The notes below the pieces were generated by a model. The model did no database searches and was not told the DNA's origin. It was given only the letters and a program-made list of their open reading frames with translations. This document shows, piece by piece, positions 7,240-17,221 of a stretch of 64,000 nt of DNA. Made by a program: the position numbers and the translations under genes. Within the stretch, counting starts at the first letter, position 1. Each line of letters starts with the position of its first letter. Origin of the DNA: Paracoccaceae bacterium (GTDB lineage: Bacteria > Pseudomonadota > Alphaproteobacteria > Rhodobacterales > Rhodobacteraceae); contig JAGRDY010000026.1 of the NCBI GenBank assembly GCA_020446815.1, forward strand, positions 248,001 to 312,000, in the 5' to 3' direction.

Positions 7240-9045
7240 TTGCCGTTGAACCCCGAGATTGAAGCCGTCACCGAACGTATCCGCGCCCGATCATCCGTAT
7301 CGCGCGCGGCCTATCTGGAAAGGGTGGCCCGTGCCGTATCGGATGGTCCGGTCAGGGCGCATCTGAGTTGTGGAAACCAGGCCCATGCCTATGCTGCGAT
7401 GGGCAGCGACAAGAACGCGCTTGCCGCGTCCCGCGCCGCCAACATCGGCATTGTCACCGCCTATAACGATATGCTGTCGGCCCATCAGCCCTTTGAAACC
7501 TACCCCGGCCTGATCCGCAGCGCGGCCCGCGAGGCAGGCGCCACGGCGCAGGTTGCGGGTGGGGTTCCAGCGATGTGCGACGGGGTCACGCAAGGCCAGG
7601 CCGGGATGGAACTGTCGCTTTTTTCGCGCGACGTGATCGCGCTCGCGGCAGGCGTCGCCCTTTCCCACAACTGCTTTGATGCGGCGCTCTTTCTCGGCGT
7701 CTGCGACAAGATCGTGCCGGGGCTGGTGATGGCGGCCGCAACCTTCGGCCATGTCCCGGCGGTTTTCATACCCGCGGGGCCAATGACCAGCGGGCTGGCC
7801 AATGACGAGAAATCCAGGATAAGGCAGAAGTTCGCCACCGGCGAGGTCGACCGCAAGACGCTCATGGCGGCCGAGATGGCCGCCTATCACGGGCCGGGAA
7901 CCTGCACCTTTTATGGTACGGCAAACACCAATCAGATGTTGATGGAGTTCATGGGGCTGCATCTGCCGGGCGCCAGTTTCGTCAATCCCGGCACGCCTCT
8001 TCGCGATGCACTGACGGCCGAGGCGGTCCGGCGGGCGACCCGGATCACCGCCCTGGGCAACGATTTCCGCCCGGTGGGCGAGGTTCTCGATGAACGCGCC
8101 TTTGTCAACGGCATGGTCGGGCTGATGGCGACGGGCGGGTCAACCAACCTGGTGTTGCATCTGCCGGTCATGGCGCGCGCGGCCGGGATCGTGCTGGAAC
8201 TGGATGATTTCGCCGCCATATCGGCGGCGGTGCCGCTGATGGCCAAGGTCTATCCCAATGGCCTGGCCGACGTGAACCATTTTCACGCGGCGGGGGGCCT
8301 GGCTTTCATGATCGGTGAATTGCTTGCCGGCGGGTTGCTGCATGAAGATGTGAAAACCATCGCCGGGGACGGCTTGTCGCTTTATTCGCGCGAACCGAAA
8401 CTGCTGGGCGGAAAGCTATCTTATGCCGACGGCCCGACAGAGACGCAGAATGACAAGATCCTGCGCCCGGCTGGCGATCCGTTCCAGCCAACCGGCGGGT
8501 TGAAACAGCTTGACGGCAATCTGGGCCGCGGGCTTATGAAAGTCTCGGCGGTGGCGCCCGAACATCAGCTCATCGAGGCGCCGGTGCGGATATTCCACGA
8601 TCAGACCGAAGTGAAGGCGGCGTTTCAGCGTGGCGAGTTTACCGCCGATACCGTTGTCGTGGTGCGATTTCAGGGGCCGCGCGCCAACGGAATGCCCGAA
8701 CTGCATTCGCTGACGCCAACCCTTTCGGTGTTGCAGGACCGCGGGCTGAAGGTGGCGCTGGTAACCGATGGGCGCATGTCGGGGGCATCGGGCAAGGTGC
8801 CGGCGGCCATTCATGTCAGCCCCGAGGCCGCCGATGGCGGGCCGCTTGCGCGGTTGCGCGATGGCGATGTGGTCAGGCTCGACGCCGTGGCGGGAACGCT
8901 CGACGCGCTGGGTGCCGATCTTGCCGCGCGCGCACCGGTCGTGGCGGATCTTTCCAGCAATGAGTCCGGCACGGGGCGCGAGTTGTTCAGGGCGTTTCGC
9001 ACCCACACGGGCGCCGCCGTCGATGGCGCATCACTGGTGATCTGA
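7240..9045 (+). CDS. edd: Phosphogluconate dehydratase
   Basis: 601 residues if started at TTG 7240, which has GGAG about 9 nt upstream and gives the N-terminus [15 protein letters not shown] usual for the family; an ATG at 7183 would add 19 unlikely residues. It converts 6-phosphogluconate to KDPG in the Entner-Doudoroff pathway. Family marks include [15 protein letters not shown], the Fe-S cysteines in [10 protein letters not shown] and [10 protein letters not shown], and the C-terminal [21 protein letters not shown]. Length matches the usual 600-608. The gene precedes eda by 39 nt. Confidence 0.95.
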   Translation: MPLNPEIEAVTERIRARSSVSRAAYLERVARAVSDGPVRAHLSCGNQAHAYAAMGSDKNALAASRAANIGIVTAYNDMLSAHQPFETYPGLIRSAAREAGATAQVAGGVPAMCDGVTQGQAGMELSLFSRDVIALAAGVALSHNCFDAALFLGVCDKIVPGLVMAAATFGHVPAVFIPAGPMTSGLANDEKSRIRQKFATGEVDRKTLMAAEMAAYHGPGTCTFYGTANTNQMLMEFMGLHLPGASFVNPGTPLRDALTAEAVRRATRITALGNDFRPVGEVLDERAFVNGMVGLMATGGSTNLVLHLPVMARAAGIVLELDDFAAISAAVPLMAKVYPNGLADVNHFHAAGGLAFMIGELLAGGLLHEDVKTIAGDGLSLYSREPKLLGGKLSYADGPTETQNDKILRPAGDPFQPTGGLKQLDGNLGRGLMKVSAVAPEHQLIEAPVRIFHDQTEVKAAFQRGEFTADTVVVVRFQGPRANGMPELHSLTPTLSVLQDRGLKVALVTDGRMSGASGKVPAAIHVSPEAADGGPLARLRDGDVVRLDAVAGTLDALGADLAARAPVVADLSSNESGTGRELFRAFRTHTGAAVDGASLVI

Positions 9046-9084
9046 TCACGCCCGTCCGCTTTCGATGCACAAAGGACCCGCCCG

Positions 9085-9741
9085 ATGACCCCCGCCGAAC
9101 AAAGCCGCTTTGCCGCCGAGATTTGCGCCCGCGCGCCGGTGGTGCCTGTGCTGGTGATCGACGATCGCGCCCGGGCGGCGGGATTGGCCAAAGCGTTGGT
9201 CGCGGGTGGATTGTGCGCGCTCGAAGTCACCTTGCGCACCCCCGCGGCCCTTGATGCGATCCGCGCGATGGCAGAGGTCGAAGGAGGCGTTGTCGGGGCG
9301 GGCACCTTGCTGACCGCTGCGGATGTCAGGGCCGCGAAGGCCGCCGGGGCACGGTTCGGCGTGTCGCCGGGATCGACACCAAGGCTGCTCGAGGCCTGCG
9401 CAGAGGCCGGTCTGCCGCTGCTGCCCGGGGCGGCGACGGCATCCGAGGCGATGCGGCTTCTGGAACTGGGCTATACGGTGCAAAAGTTCTTTCCCGCGGA
9501 AAGCGCCGGCGGGGTCATGGCGCTGAAATCACTGGCCGCGCCCCTTCCGCAGATCGGATTCTGCCCGACGGGCGGGATCGGGCCGGCCAATGCGCGCGAT
9601 TATCTGGCCCTGCCCAACGTGCTTTGCGTCGGCGGCAGCTGGGTTGCCGCGAAAGACAAGGTAGAGGCAGGCGACTGGGCCGCGATCGAGGCACTGGCAC
9701 GCGATGCCGCGGCTCTGGCGCGCCTTGCGGTTGGCCACTGA
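9085..9741 (+). CDS. eda: KDPG aldolase (2-dehydro-3-deoxy-phosphogluconate aldolase)
   Basis: 218 residues, a complete TIM-barrel aldolase. Motifs include PVLVIDD, the catalytic Glu in LEVTLRTPAAL, GAGTLL, and the Schiff-base Lys in VQKFFPAESAGG followed by CPTGGIGPANARDYLALPN. It splits KDPG into pyruvate and glyceraldehyde 3-phosphate, completing the Entner-Doudoroff pathway begun by the gene upstream. The pair forms an edd-eda operon under the operator at 7165-7178. Confidence 0.95.
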   Translation: MTPAEQSRFAAEICARAPVVPVLVIDDRARAAGLAKALVAGGLCALEVTLRTPAALDAIRAMAEVEGGVVGAGTLLTAADVRAAKAAGARFGVSPGSTPRLLEACAEAGLPLLPGAATASEAMRLLELGYTVQKFFPAESAGGVMALKSLAAPLPQIGFCPTGGIGPANARDYLALPNVLCVGGSWVAAKDKVEAGDWAAIEALARDAAALARLAVGH

Positions 9742-9852
9742 GGCGCGCGCGACTTACCCCGGGGCGCGTCGAAGGGCTTTGTCGGCGCCGCTTCGGGCCT
9801 TATCGCCCCCGCGCGGCCCGGATCACCTGGCGAAGGAGAGGGCCGGGACGCG

Positions 9853-10335
9853 TCAGCGCCCCGAGTCAACCGTTGACAGGGCACGCCGGATCGCCGTCTG
9901 CGAACAGGCTGCCTCGCCGATCACGACCCATGCGACACTTACAAGGATCGATGCCAGCAATGCGCTTTGCCCCAAGCTGAATTCCATTGGCGCGAACAGG
10001 CCCAGCAAGCCAAGCGCGATCGGCGCGGCGATGGCAAAGGCCACCGCCGTCGCGGCAAAGGCAAACGCGTACCACAGGCGGTTCTTGCGCATGGCCAGAA
10101 CCCGGTGGATGGGCGGCGCGTGGTCCAGCCTCATGACACCGGGAATTTTGCCCGAGGCGGCGCAGTCAACCGCGAGCACGAATGCCAGAAAGCCAATCGA
10201 CAGGAAAATCGCCGGTGAAAGCCCGGGGGCGCTTGGCCGGGCGAAGGCCGCGGTCAGCGCGGCCATGCAGGCCCAGGGCAGAAACAGGGCCAGAAAAACC
10301 CGGAATGGCTGAAACCTTCTCGGCAAATCGTACAT
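9853..10335 (-). CDS. Integral membrane protein of unknown function
   Basis: 160 residues from ATG at 10335, chosen for a GAGAGG site 8 nt upstream; a reading from 10350 is possible. There are four hydrophobic segments (about residues 14-33, 40-58, 90-112 and 118-140) and a basic cytoplasmic loop carrying HRVLAMRKNRLWY. No enzymatic motif is visible and I do not recognise the family. It is convergent with eda and read in the same direction as the glnE cluster. Confidence 0.6.
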   Translation of the reverse strand: MYDLPRRFQPFRVFLALFLPWACMAALTAAFARPSAPGLSPAIFLSIGFLAFVLAVDCAASGKIPGVMRLDHAPPIHRVLAMRKNRLWYAFAFAATAVAFAIAAPIALGLLGLFAPMEFSLGQSALLASILVSVAWVVIGEAACSQTAIRRALSTVDSGR

Positions 10336-10522
10336 CACTGAACCTCTCACGCATCACATGAGGGGTGATAGGACAGGCCGATTCTGTCGCCACGATGGCC
10401 GGTGAACGGCCGCGAAAAGGCATTCTCATGCGACGCGGCACAGGATTATTGGGGCGGGCGCAGGCGGGTACGCCAGCACGCAGACAGCCCCGAAGCGGCC
10501 GGAACCGGGCGCGGTCGCGCGC

Positions 10523-10813
10523 CTATCCGGTATCGTCGCCATCGCGTGTCTCGACACGCGCGCCCCGTCCGCCGCGGCGCCGGGGCGTTGCCGACGGTGC
10601 CAGCCCGTCGGTCAGCACCCTGGTCATCGGATGGCCGGCCGCTTCGGCACCGTAATGCGCCAGCAAGACCCGGATTGCTTCGCGCTCATCGGTGCCACCG
10701 GCGAGGCTCAGCGCCCAGTCAAAGAATATCGACCGGCATTCAGGCGCTGAAATTCCCTCGATCGCATAGCTTTCACGGATCAGGCCCTTAGGGTCGGCCA
10801 GTGACAATTCCAT
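10523..10813 (-). CDS. Conserved-looking hypothetical protein overlapping the 3' end of glnE
   Basis: 96 residues from ATG at 10813, where AGGA lies about 7 nt upstream; in-frame ATGs at 10828 and 10843 would lengthen it by 5 or 10 residues. All options overlap the glnE stop at 10788, by 26 to 56 nt. The product begins MELSLADPKGLIRESY and contains ECRSIFFDWALSL, a compact helical core, then an Arg/Gly-rich tail. Coding outside the overlap and coupling to glnE support it as real. Function unknown; a nitrogen-control accessory role is only suggested by location. Confidence 0.6.
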   Translation of the reverse strand: MELSLADPKGLIRESYAIEGISAPECRSIFFDWALSLAGGTDEREAIRVLLAHYGAEAAGHPMTRVLTDGLAPSATPRRRGGRGARVETRDGDDTG

Positions 10814-13637
10814 GAGTTTCCTCGCCATTTTCCGATTTCCCATGTTCAGGCCCAGCCACATCGCCCCCGGCGAGCCCGGCCACGATGATCGCCCCGGCCC
10901 GGGCCGAATGCGCCTCTGCCTGCGACTTCAGGTCTTCCATATCCGACGCCCCGGTTTCACGCAGCAAAAAAGCCCGCGCGCCCTCACCGATGCTGGCCAT
11001 GTCGACGGCGCGGTCGCCAAGAAGCCGCGCGCCGACCTGAAGCCGCCAGAAAAACCGATACGCCTGTTGCAGCGCCGCGGCATCGGCCTTGGTCAGGAAC
11101 CCGGCCCTGACCCCGGCGCGCAACTGCGGCGCTACGCGGTGTGACGGATCAGCGGCGCGCAATGCGCAGGTTTGCGCCATAAGCTCGATGTCCAGCAACC
11201 GGCCGGGGCCGATCTTGGCCTCCAGCGCGCCGTCGGCGGTCTTGGCGGCAAAAATCCGGCCGCGCATTTCGGCGGTATCGGAAAGGATCGCCGCGGCGGC
11301 GCATTTGGCGGCAAGCACCGTCTTGCGCAGTTCTTCGACCTCGGCGGCAAGTTCGGCATTGCCCGCCAAGGGGCGGGCGCGGGTCAGCGCCAGATGTTCC
11401 CATGTCCAGGCCTCGTTCATCTGATAGTCCTGAAATGCCTGAAGCGATGTGGCGACCGGCCCCTGCCGCCCCGACGGGCGCAGCCGCATATCGACCTCGT
11501 AAAGGCGGCCAGAGGGCATGGGCGCGGTCAGCGCGGTGACCAGCGATTGCGTCAGGCGCGCGTAATAGGGCCGCGCGGCCAGCGGCCTTGGCCCGTCGGA
11601 CGCCTCTTTTCCGGCCGCGTCATAGATGACGATCAGGTCGAGATCGGAGCCGGCATTGAGCAGCCCCGCCCCCAGCGAGCCCATGCCCAGCACCACCGCC
11701 CCGCGCCCCGGTGGCGCCCCGTGCTTGCGCGAGAATTCGCCCACGCACGGTGGCCAGAGCGCGGCCACGCAGGCTTCGGCCAGGTCGGCGTATTCGCGCC
11801 CGGCGGTGGCGGCATCGGTCAGGCCGCGCAAAAGATGCACACCGATACGGAAATGCCATTCCTTCATCCAGCTTCGCGTGAACGTCAGCTTGCCTTCATA
11901 ATCGTCAATCGCGCTCAGCCGCCCGGCCAGCGCCCCCGTCAGCTTGCCGGCACCCGGCCAGGGAGCAAAGAAATCGCCCCCGATCACCGCGTCCAGAACA
12001 TCGGCATTGTGTGACAGATAATTCGCCAGACCGGGGGCGGTGGCACAGATATCGACGATAAGCTCGACAAGCTGAGGATTGGCCTCGAACAGCGAAAAAA
12101 GCTGAACGCCGGCCGGGAGCCCGCCCAGGAACCCGTCAAACTGGCGCAGCGCCTCGGAGCGGTTGGCGGCACGATCGAGCAGGGTCAGGATTCGCGGCTG
12201 GACGCGCTTGAAGATCGTGGTCGCGCGCGCCGACCGCAGTGCCGGATAGGAACGCCAGCCATCCACTATCTTCTGGTCCTCGCGGCTGATCGTGGGGGCG
12301 CTGGCAACCTCGCCAGGGGCGAAGAAAGCTTCGGTCAGTTCGGCGACGCGGGCAATACGCCCGTGGATGTCGCGACGCAGCCTATCGGTATCGCCCTCGC
12401 CCATCATGCGGGCCAGCCGGTCGAAACCCTCGGGCGTGGCGGGCAGATCATGGGTCTGGGCGTCGGCGATCATTTGCAGGCGGTGCTCGACCTCGCGGTG
12501 GGCGCGGTAAAGCGCGGTCAGTTCGCTGGCCTCATCGCGCGCGACCCAACCTTTTTCCGCCAGCGCCGCCAGCGCCGCAACCGTGCCGCGCTGGCGCAGA
12601 CCGGCATCGCGCCCCCCGGCGATCAACTGGCGGGTCTGGGTGAAAAACTCGATCTCGCGAATCCCGCCATGGCCGAGTTTCATGTTATGGCCTTCCAGAA
12701 CCACCTTGCCGTGCAGGCGCTTGTGATCGCGGATACGCAGCCGCATGTCATAGGCATCCTCGATTGCGGCGAAATCGAGATGTCGGCGCCAGACGAAGGG
12801 GGTGAGCGTGGCCAGAAACCGACCGCCCGCCGCAATGTCACCCGCCGCCGCGCGCGCCTTGATGAACGCACCGCGTTCCCAGGTGCGGCCCTGCGCCTCG
12901 TAATATTGTTCGGCGGCGGCCATGGAAATGCACACCGGCGTCACCGAGGCATCCGGGCGCAGCCGCAGATCGGTGCGAAACACATAGCCCTCTGCGGTCA
13001 GGTCCGACAAAAGCCCGGTCATCCGCCGGATCACCTTGATGAAGGAAGCGCGCGCATCCTGAACGTCGGCGGGATCGAAACGGGTTTCATCGAACAGGCA
13101 GATAAGGTCGATATCTGACGAATAGTTGAGCTCATGCGCCCCCATCTTGCCCATCGCCAGAACGACGATGCCGGCCGCCCTGTCGGCGTCATCGGGGACC
13201 GCACCGGGAATTTTGCCGCGGCGGATGTCATCAAAGACCAGCGCGCGCAATGCGCTTGCGACGGCGGTGTCGGCAAACCGGGTCAGGGCGCCGGTAACCT
13301 CTTCGAGCGACCAGACACCGCCAAGATCGGCAAGTCCCGTCAGCAGCGCGACCCGTGCCTTGGCGACACGAAGCGCAACCCCGAGTGTGTCGGTGGCGCA
13401 GCCATCCAGCCCGTCGAGTGCGCCGGTCATGGCTGTCTCGGGCGCTGTCTCCAGCGCCGCTTCCAGCCAGTCGGCTTCGCGCATCATCAGCCCGGCAAGG
13501 TAGGAGCTGCAGCCCGCAGCCCCTTCCAGCAGCGCCCGCAACTCCGGTGCCAGCGCGGCAAACCGGGCGCGCGGATCTTGGAGTCGCTCGGCCTCATAAG
13601 GGATCGGGCAGCGGGTCAGCCGGGATGCAAAGCTCAT
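10788..13637 (-). CDS. glnE: Bifunctional glutamine synthetase adenylyltransferase/deadenylyltransferase
   Basis: 949 residues, the normal size for GlnE. It controls glutamine synthetase by adding or removing AMP on a Tyr in response to PII. Two nucleotidyltransferase domains are visible: MGKMGAHELNYSSDIDLICLFD near residue 175 (deadenylylation half) and MGSLGAGLLNAGSDLDLIVIYD near residue 665 (adenylylation half), each followed by D-x-RLRP. A long helical linker and a C-terminal regulatory helical region complete it. The gene is divergent from the YbaK gene and its 3' end overlaps the next minus-strand gene. Confidence 0.95.
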   Translation of the reverse strand: MSFASRLTRCPIPYEAERLQDPRARFAALAPELRALLEGAAGCSSYLAGLMMREADWLEAALETAPETAMTGALDGLDGCATDTLGVALRVAKARVALLTGLADLGGVWSLEEVTGALTRFADTAVASALRALVFDDIRRGKIPGAVPDDADRAAGIVVLAMGKMGAHELNYSSDIDLICLFDETRFDPADVQDARASFIKVIRRMTGLLSDLTAEGYVFRTDLRLRPDASVTPVCISMAAAEQYYEAQGRTWERGAFIKARAAAGDIAAGGRFLATLTPFVWRRHLDFAAIEDAYDMRLRIRDHKRLHGKVVLEGHNMKLGHGGIREIEFFTQTRQLIAGGRDAGLRQRGTVAALAALAEKGWVARDEASELTALYRAHREVEHRLQMIADAQTHDLPATPEGFDRLARMMGEGDTDRLRRDIHGRIARVAELTEAFFAPGEVASAPTISREDQKIVDGWRSYPALRSARATTIFKRVQPRILTLLDRAANRSEALRQFDGFLGGLPAGVQLFSLFEANPQLVELIVDICATAPGLANYLSHNADVLDAVIGGDFFAPWPGAGKLTGALAGRLSAIDDYEGKLTFTRSWMKEWHFRIGVHLLRGLTDAATAGREYADLAEACVAALWPPCVGEFSRKHGAPPGRGAVVLGMGSLGAGLLNAGSDLDLIVIYDAAGKEASDGPRPLAARPYYARLTQSLVTALTAPMPSGRLYEVDMRLRPSGRQGPVATSLQAFQDYQMNEAWTWEHLALTRARPLAGNAELAAEVEELRKTVLAAKCAAAAILSDTAEMRGRIFAAKTADGALEAKIGPGRLLDIELMAQTCALRAADPSHRVAPQLRAGVRAGFLTKADAAALQQAYRFFWRLQVGARLLGDRAVDMASIGEGARAFLLRETGASDMEDLKSQAEAHSARAGAIIVAGLAGGDVAGPEHGKSENGEETHGIVTGRP

Positions 13638-13777
13638 GGGCCGACAGTACCGGCGCCTTGGTCCGCGTCAATGACCGGCGACGGAGAATGGCGCGAATTC
13701 ATGCGCTTCGGAATTGATTGTTCGCGCATGCCATTGCTAACTGGGGCGGCAGTGGCAAGCAGCGGCGGGCAGGACGG

Positions 13778-14248
13778 ATGAGCAAAAGCATGAAACGTGT
13801 CGAACGGGCGCTGTCAACCGCGGGGCTCTGTGCGGAAATACTCGAAATGGGGGCCGAGACACGGACGGCGCAACAGGCCGCCGATGCGGCTGGCTGCGAG
13901 CTCGACCAGATTGCCAAGTCGATCATCTTTCGCGGTGAAACCAGCGGGCATGTGGTGTTGTTCATCACCGCGGGCGGCAACCGGGTCAGCCCCGAACGCG
14001 CCGGCGCCGTGGCCCGGCAGCCGCTGGGCAAGGCCGATGCCGGGTTGATCCGGGCGGAAACCGGGTTTGCGATCGGCGGCGTCGCCCCCATCGGGCATCT
14101 GACCCCGGTGACCAGCTTTTTCGACCCGCGCTTGCTGGATTTTGAACGTGTATATGCCGCCGCCGGGACGCCACGCCACATTTTCGCCATCGCACCGGCG
14201 GCGCTGCTGAAATTGACCGGCGCGCAATTGGCTGAATTTACTGTATGA
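13778..14248 (+). CDS. YbaK/EbsC family aminoacyl-tRNA deacylase
   Basis: 156 residues from ATG at 13778 (GGACGG just upstream); a reading from 13718 adds a weak N-terminus. The YbaK fold is clear: AAGCELDQIAKSIIFRGE with the substrate-site Lys, VLFITAGGNRV, and TGFAIGGVAPIGH with the conserved G-x-x-P loop. Relatives hydrolyse mischarged aminoacyl-tRNAs (for example Cys- or Ala-tRNAPro). The exact substrate cannot be read from sequence. It is divergent from glnE. Confidence 0.85.
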   Translation: MSKSMKRVERALSTAGLCAEILEMGAETRTAQQAADAAGCELDQIAKSIIFRGETSGHVVLFITAGGNRVSPERAGAVARQPLGKADAGLIRAETGFAIGGVAPIGHLTPVTSFFDPRLLDFERVYAAAGTPRHIFAIAPAALLKLTGAQLAEFTV

Positions 14249-14292
14249 ATTCCTGCGGTGCCGCAACAAAGTAAAAAAGTTTAACATCCCCC

Positions 14293-14340
14293 TTGACGAA
14301 GATCGGCAAAATCCCGATCTTGATGATGTGAAAGGTATTT
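14293..14340 (+). promoter_or_regulatory. Inverted repeat upstream of the DUF2852 gene
   Basis: AAGATCGG (14299-14306) and CCGATCTT (14314-14321) form a perfect 8-bp inverted repeat with a 7-nt gap, beginning 1 nt after TTGACG (14293-14298). It lies about 45 nt before the ATG at 14365, which has a strong AAGGAGG site. The position suggests an operator rather than a terminator, since no T-tract follows. Confidence 0.4.
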
Positions 14341-14364
14341 ACATACACAAAAGGAGGTTACCCA

Positions 14365-14856
14365 ATGTCCACTATCGCCGCCTGGCCCGGTCGGGCAGAA
14401 AGCTGGCTCGACGATCGCGGAAAAGGCGCCTGGATCGCAGCAATGGTGCTGGGATTCATCCTGTTCTGGCCGGTCGGCCTCGCCCTTCTTGCCTATATGA
14501 TCTGGAGCAAACGCATGTTCGCCAATTCCTGTGGCCGGGGCAGCCAGAAAAACGCCCACTCCCGTATCTGCCGCATGTCGTCGCGCCGGGGCCGGTTCCA
14601 TTCTTCCGGCAATTCAGCCTTTGACGCCTACAAGGCCGACACGCTGGACCGCCTCGCGCGCGAACAGGACGAATTCGAAGCCTTTCTCAAGCGCCTGCGC
14701 GACAGCAAGGACAAGGCCGAATTCGATCAATACCTGGAAGACCGCGCCCGCCAGGCGGCTTCGCCCGACGGCAACGCGCCCGATGAAGGCGCACCTTCAG
14801 ACACCGGGCCGGCCGCGGATTCGGGCCCTGGCGGCAAGGGGACCGGCCAATACTGA
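14365..14856 (+). CDS. DUF2852 domain membrane protein
   Basis: 163 residues with a near-consensus AAGGAGG ribosome-binding site. One transmembrane helix (about residues 24-46, with FILFWPVGLALLAYMIW) matches the DUF2852 signature. A basic Cys-containing stretch follows, then a helical acidic region (FDAYKADTLDRLAREQDEFEAFLKRLRDSKDKAEFDQ...) and a low-complexity Pro/Gly/Asp tail. It probably sits in the inner membrane with a cytoplasmic C-terminus. Function unknown. The strong binding site and palindrome suggest a regulated, well-expressed gene. Confidence 0.8.
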   Translation: MSTIAAWPGRAESWLDDRGKGAWIAAMVLGFILFWPVGLALLAYMIWSKRMFANSCGRGSQKNAHSRICRMSSRRGRFHSSGNSAFDAYKADTLDRLAREQDEFEAFLKRLRDSKDKAEFDQYLEDRARQAASPDGNAPDEGAPSDTGPAADSGPGGKGTGQY

Positions 14857-14884
14857 TCCGGCGCCCGGACTGTTTCGATCCAGT

Positions 14885-14920
14885 GGCGGCCCCGATTTTC
14901 CGGGCCGCCATATTTCTTTG
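14885..14920 (+). terminator. Rho-independent terminator after the DUF2852 gene
   Basis: GGCGGCCC (14885-14892) pairs with GGGCCGCC (14902-14909) across a 9-nt loop, followed by ATATTTCTTTG. It lies about 30 nt after the stop at 14856. Confidence 0.75.
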
Positions 14921-15031
14921 TGCTGGGCCAAAGATCGCCCGATACAAACTCACTACTTGGCGGAAAGGGTTCGGCTTGTTAACGTCCGGGGCGTAGCAGA
15001 CCCGCAAATCACTGGCTGATATCGTTCGACC

Positions 15032-15868
15032 ATGCGCCATACCCTGCCCTTTGCGCCGCAATTCTATGTGACGGCACCGCAGCCCTGCCCCTATCTTGAT
15101 GGGCGCTCGGAGCGCAAGCTGTTCACCGCCCTGCAAAGCGAGAATGCCGACAAGCTCAACGATGCCTTGTCCAAGCAGGGCTTTCGCCGGTCGCAGAATG
15201 TGCTTTACCGGCCCTCCTGCGCGGAATGCGCCGCCTGCCTGTCGGCGCGGATTCGGGTGGCCGACTTCACCCCCAACAAAAGCCAGCGCCGCGTCTTGAA
15301 GCGCAACGCCTATCTGCACCGCAACGTGACCAGCCCCTGGGCGACCGAAGATCAGTACACGCTGTTCCGGCGCTATCTCGACAGCCGTCATGCCGATGGC
15401 GGCATGGCCGATATGGATGTGTTTGAATTCGCCGCGATGATCGAGGAGACGCCGGTCAAAAGCCGTGTGGTCGAATATTGCGGCGCCAAGGACGGCGACA
15501 CGTCAAAGCACGATCTGACAGCGGTATGCCTGACTGACGTGCTCGATGACGGGTTGAGCATGGTCTACAGTTTTTACGAACCGACAAAGGCCGGTGACAG
15601 CCTGGGCACCTATATCATTCTCGATCATATCGAGATCGCGCGAAAGGCCGGGTTGCCCTATGTCTACCTTGGCTATTGGGTACCCGGCAGCAGGAAGATG
15701 GGCTATAAGGCCGGTTTTCGCGCGCTGGAAATCTATAAAAAGGGCGTGTGGCAGGATATCGGCAATCCCGAAGACCATACCAGCGAAACCCATCCGCTGT
15801 CCGTCGACCCTATCGCCGAACAGGTGGCCCGGATCACTCTGCCCGACACCCAGCTTGTCAAGGGTTGA
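15032..15868 (+). CDS. bpt: Aspartate/glutamate leucyltransferase
   Basis: 278 residues. The N-terminal ATE domain has the Cys motif [16 protein letters not shown] and the C-terminal domain ends in the GNAT-like segment [28 protein letters not shown]. This is the Bpt subtype, which transfers Leu from Leu-tRNA to proteins with N-terminal Asp or Glu, marking them for ClpS/ClpAP degradation through the bacterial N-end rule. Length matches the family. It appears monocistronic, following a terminator and about 120 nt of promoter space. Confidence 0.92.
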   Translation: MRHTLPFAPQFYVTAPQPCPYLDGRSERKLFTALQSENADKLNDALSKQGFRRSQNVLYRPSCAECAACLSARIRVADFTPNKSQRRVLKRNAYLHRNVTSPWATEDQYTLFRRYLDSRHADGGMADMDVFEFAAMIEETPVKSRVVEYCGAKDGDTSKHDLTAVCLTDVLDDGLSMVYSFYEPTKAGDSLGTYIILDHIEIARKAGLPYVYLGYWVPGSRKMGYKAGFRALEIYKKGVWQDIGNPEDHTSETHPLSVDPIAEQVARITLPDTQLVKG

Positions 15869-16202
15869 ACCGGAAAAGCGCCGCAACGGTTGTCCGCTCC
15901 GTGCCCGTCCTGCCCGCCCGGCGGGCTTTCGCGCCAGACAACATCTGCGGCCGCGCCACGAGCGGGCGAGCAATCGCACCGCTCGTTTGATGAAGCGCTG
16001 CGGCGGTTTTCTCTATATGAGCCTCACCCCGTCCAGGGAAAACCGGTCGGGGCGTTGCGGATGGAAATCGAAACCGGGTTCGGGCCTTTCGGGTGCGAGT
16101 GCGGGTATTTCCCACATCAACCGGCACCTGAACCACTTTCACCCCTTGTATTGCGGATTGCCGCCCCAATCTTGAGACGACGGGCCGGTCGGGAGTGGAT
16201 TT
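15869..16202. other. Intergenic region after bpt
   Basis: 334 nt without a convincing gene; open frames on both strands show no recognisable domain. One hairpin is visible: ACGAGCGG (15958-15965) with CCGCTCGT (15979-15986), 13-nt loop, then TTTG, a weak candidate terminator for bpt. The rest shows nothing I can name. Confidence 0.5.
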
Positions 16203-17123
16203 TTGACGTATCTTTTGTTTGTGCTGGGCCTGGTTGGTCTTTCCGTGGGGGGCGAATTCCTGGTGCGGGGGGCGGTGCATGTGGCGCGGCGGTTGCATGT
16301 GCCCGCGCTGGTCATCGGGGCGACAGTCGTCGGTTTCGGAACCTCGGTGCCGGAACTTCTGGTATCGGTTCAGGCCGCGATGTCGGGCGCACCCGATCTG
16401 GCCCTGGGCAATGTCATCGGCTCCAACATCGCCAATATTCTGCTGATCCTTGGCGTGGCGGCCCTGATCTTTCCGGTTCCGCTAAGGGTGGCGGAACTGC
16501 GGCTCGAATTCATGGTGATGATCGGGTCCACGGCGATGCTCTGGATCCTGCTGCTTGGCAACAAGGTGACACGGTGGGAAGGCGCGATGATGTTCGCCGC
16601 GCTGATTGCCTATCTCTACTTCAGCCTGCGCACATCTGCCGGCTCTGCCCCGCCGGAACCTTCCGAGCCCGAGGCCATGCCGCTCTGGCGAAGCGCTGGC
16701 TGTGCCCTGGGCGGTCTGGTGATCTTGATGGTCGGGGCGCGCTTTCTGGTTGACAGCTCTACCGACATTGCCCGTACCTTTGGCGTTTCCGAGGCGGTGA
16801 TCGGCCTGACGATCGTTGCCATCGGCACATCGCTGCCCGAACTTGCCGCCTCGATCATGGCGGCGCTGCGCGGGCATTCCGATATCGCGGTCGGCAACAT
16901 TCTCGGATCATGCATTTTCAACGTGCTGGGCATTTTGGGCATCACCGCCATGGTCACGCCGATCCCGGTCGACCCCCGTTTCGCCGCATTCGACATCCGC
17001 GTGGCTGCGGTGGCGGCTCTGGTCATGCTGGGGCTGGCATTTGCAGGGCGTTCGGGGCGATTGTCGGGTGGAATTCTGTTGATTTCCTACGCCGCTTATC
17101 TGGTCTATCTGGGCCAGGGATGA
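16203..17123 (+). CDS. Calcium/sodium antiporter (CaCA family, YrbG-like)
   Basis: 306 residues from TTG at 16203 with GGAG about 9 nt upstream. About ten hydrophobic helices form two homologous halves, each with the alpha-repeat signature: GFGTSVPELLVS at residues 44-55 and AIGTSLPELAAS near residues 205-216, both followed by GNxxGS-N/C. This is the K-dependent or independent Na/Ca exchanger fold of YrbG. It probably extrudes Ca2+ at the inner membrane. The CTTTCGCGCGAAAG palindrome at 17157-17170 lies just downstream. Confidence 0.88.
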   Translation: MTYLLFVLGLVGLSVGGEFLVRGAVHVARRLHVPALVIGATVVGFGTSVPELLVSVQAAMSGAPDLALGNVIGSNIANILLILGVAALIFPVPLRVAELRLEFMVMIGSTAMLWILLLGNKVTRWEGAMMFAALIAYLYFSLRTSAGSAPPEPSEPEAMPLWRSAGCALGGLVILMVGARFLVDSSTDIARTFGVSEAVIGLTIVAIGTSLPELAASIMAALRGHSDIAVGNILGSCIFNVLGILGITAMVTPIPVDPRFAAFDIRVAAVAALVMLGLAFAGRSGRLSGGILLISYAAYLVYLGQG

Positions 17124-17221
17124 TCGCTGGATTTTTTTAATATTTCGTTCTCGACCCTTTCGCGCGAAAGAAACCGTTGAAATGGCGCGCCGCTGCGACA
17201 GATTATTGCCGATTTTCACGG

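Noticed and set aside
15858-16753. Overlapping frames on both strands in the gap after bpt
   Set aside because: Neither has a recognisable domain or good start; the plus frame runs into the antiporter gene in a different register.
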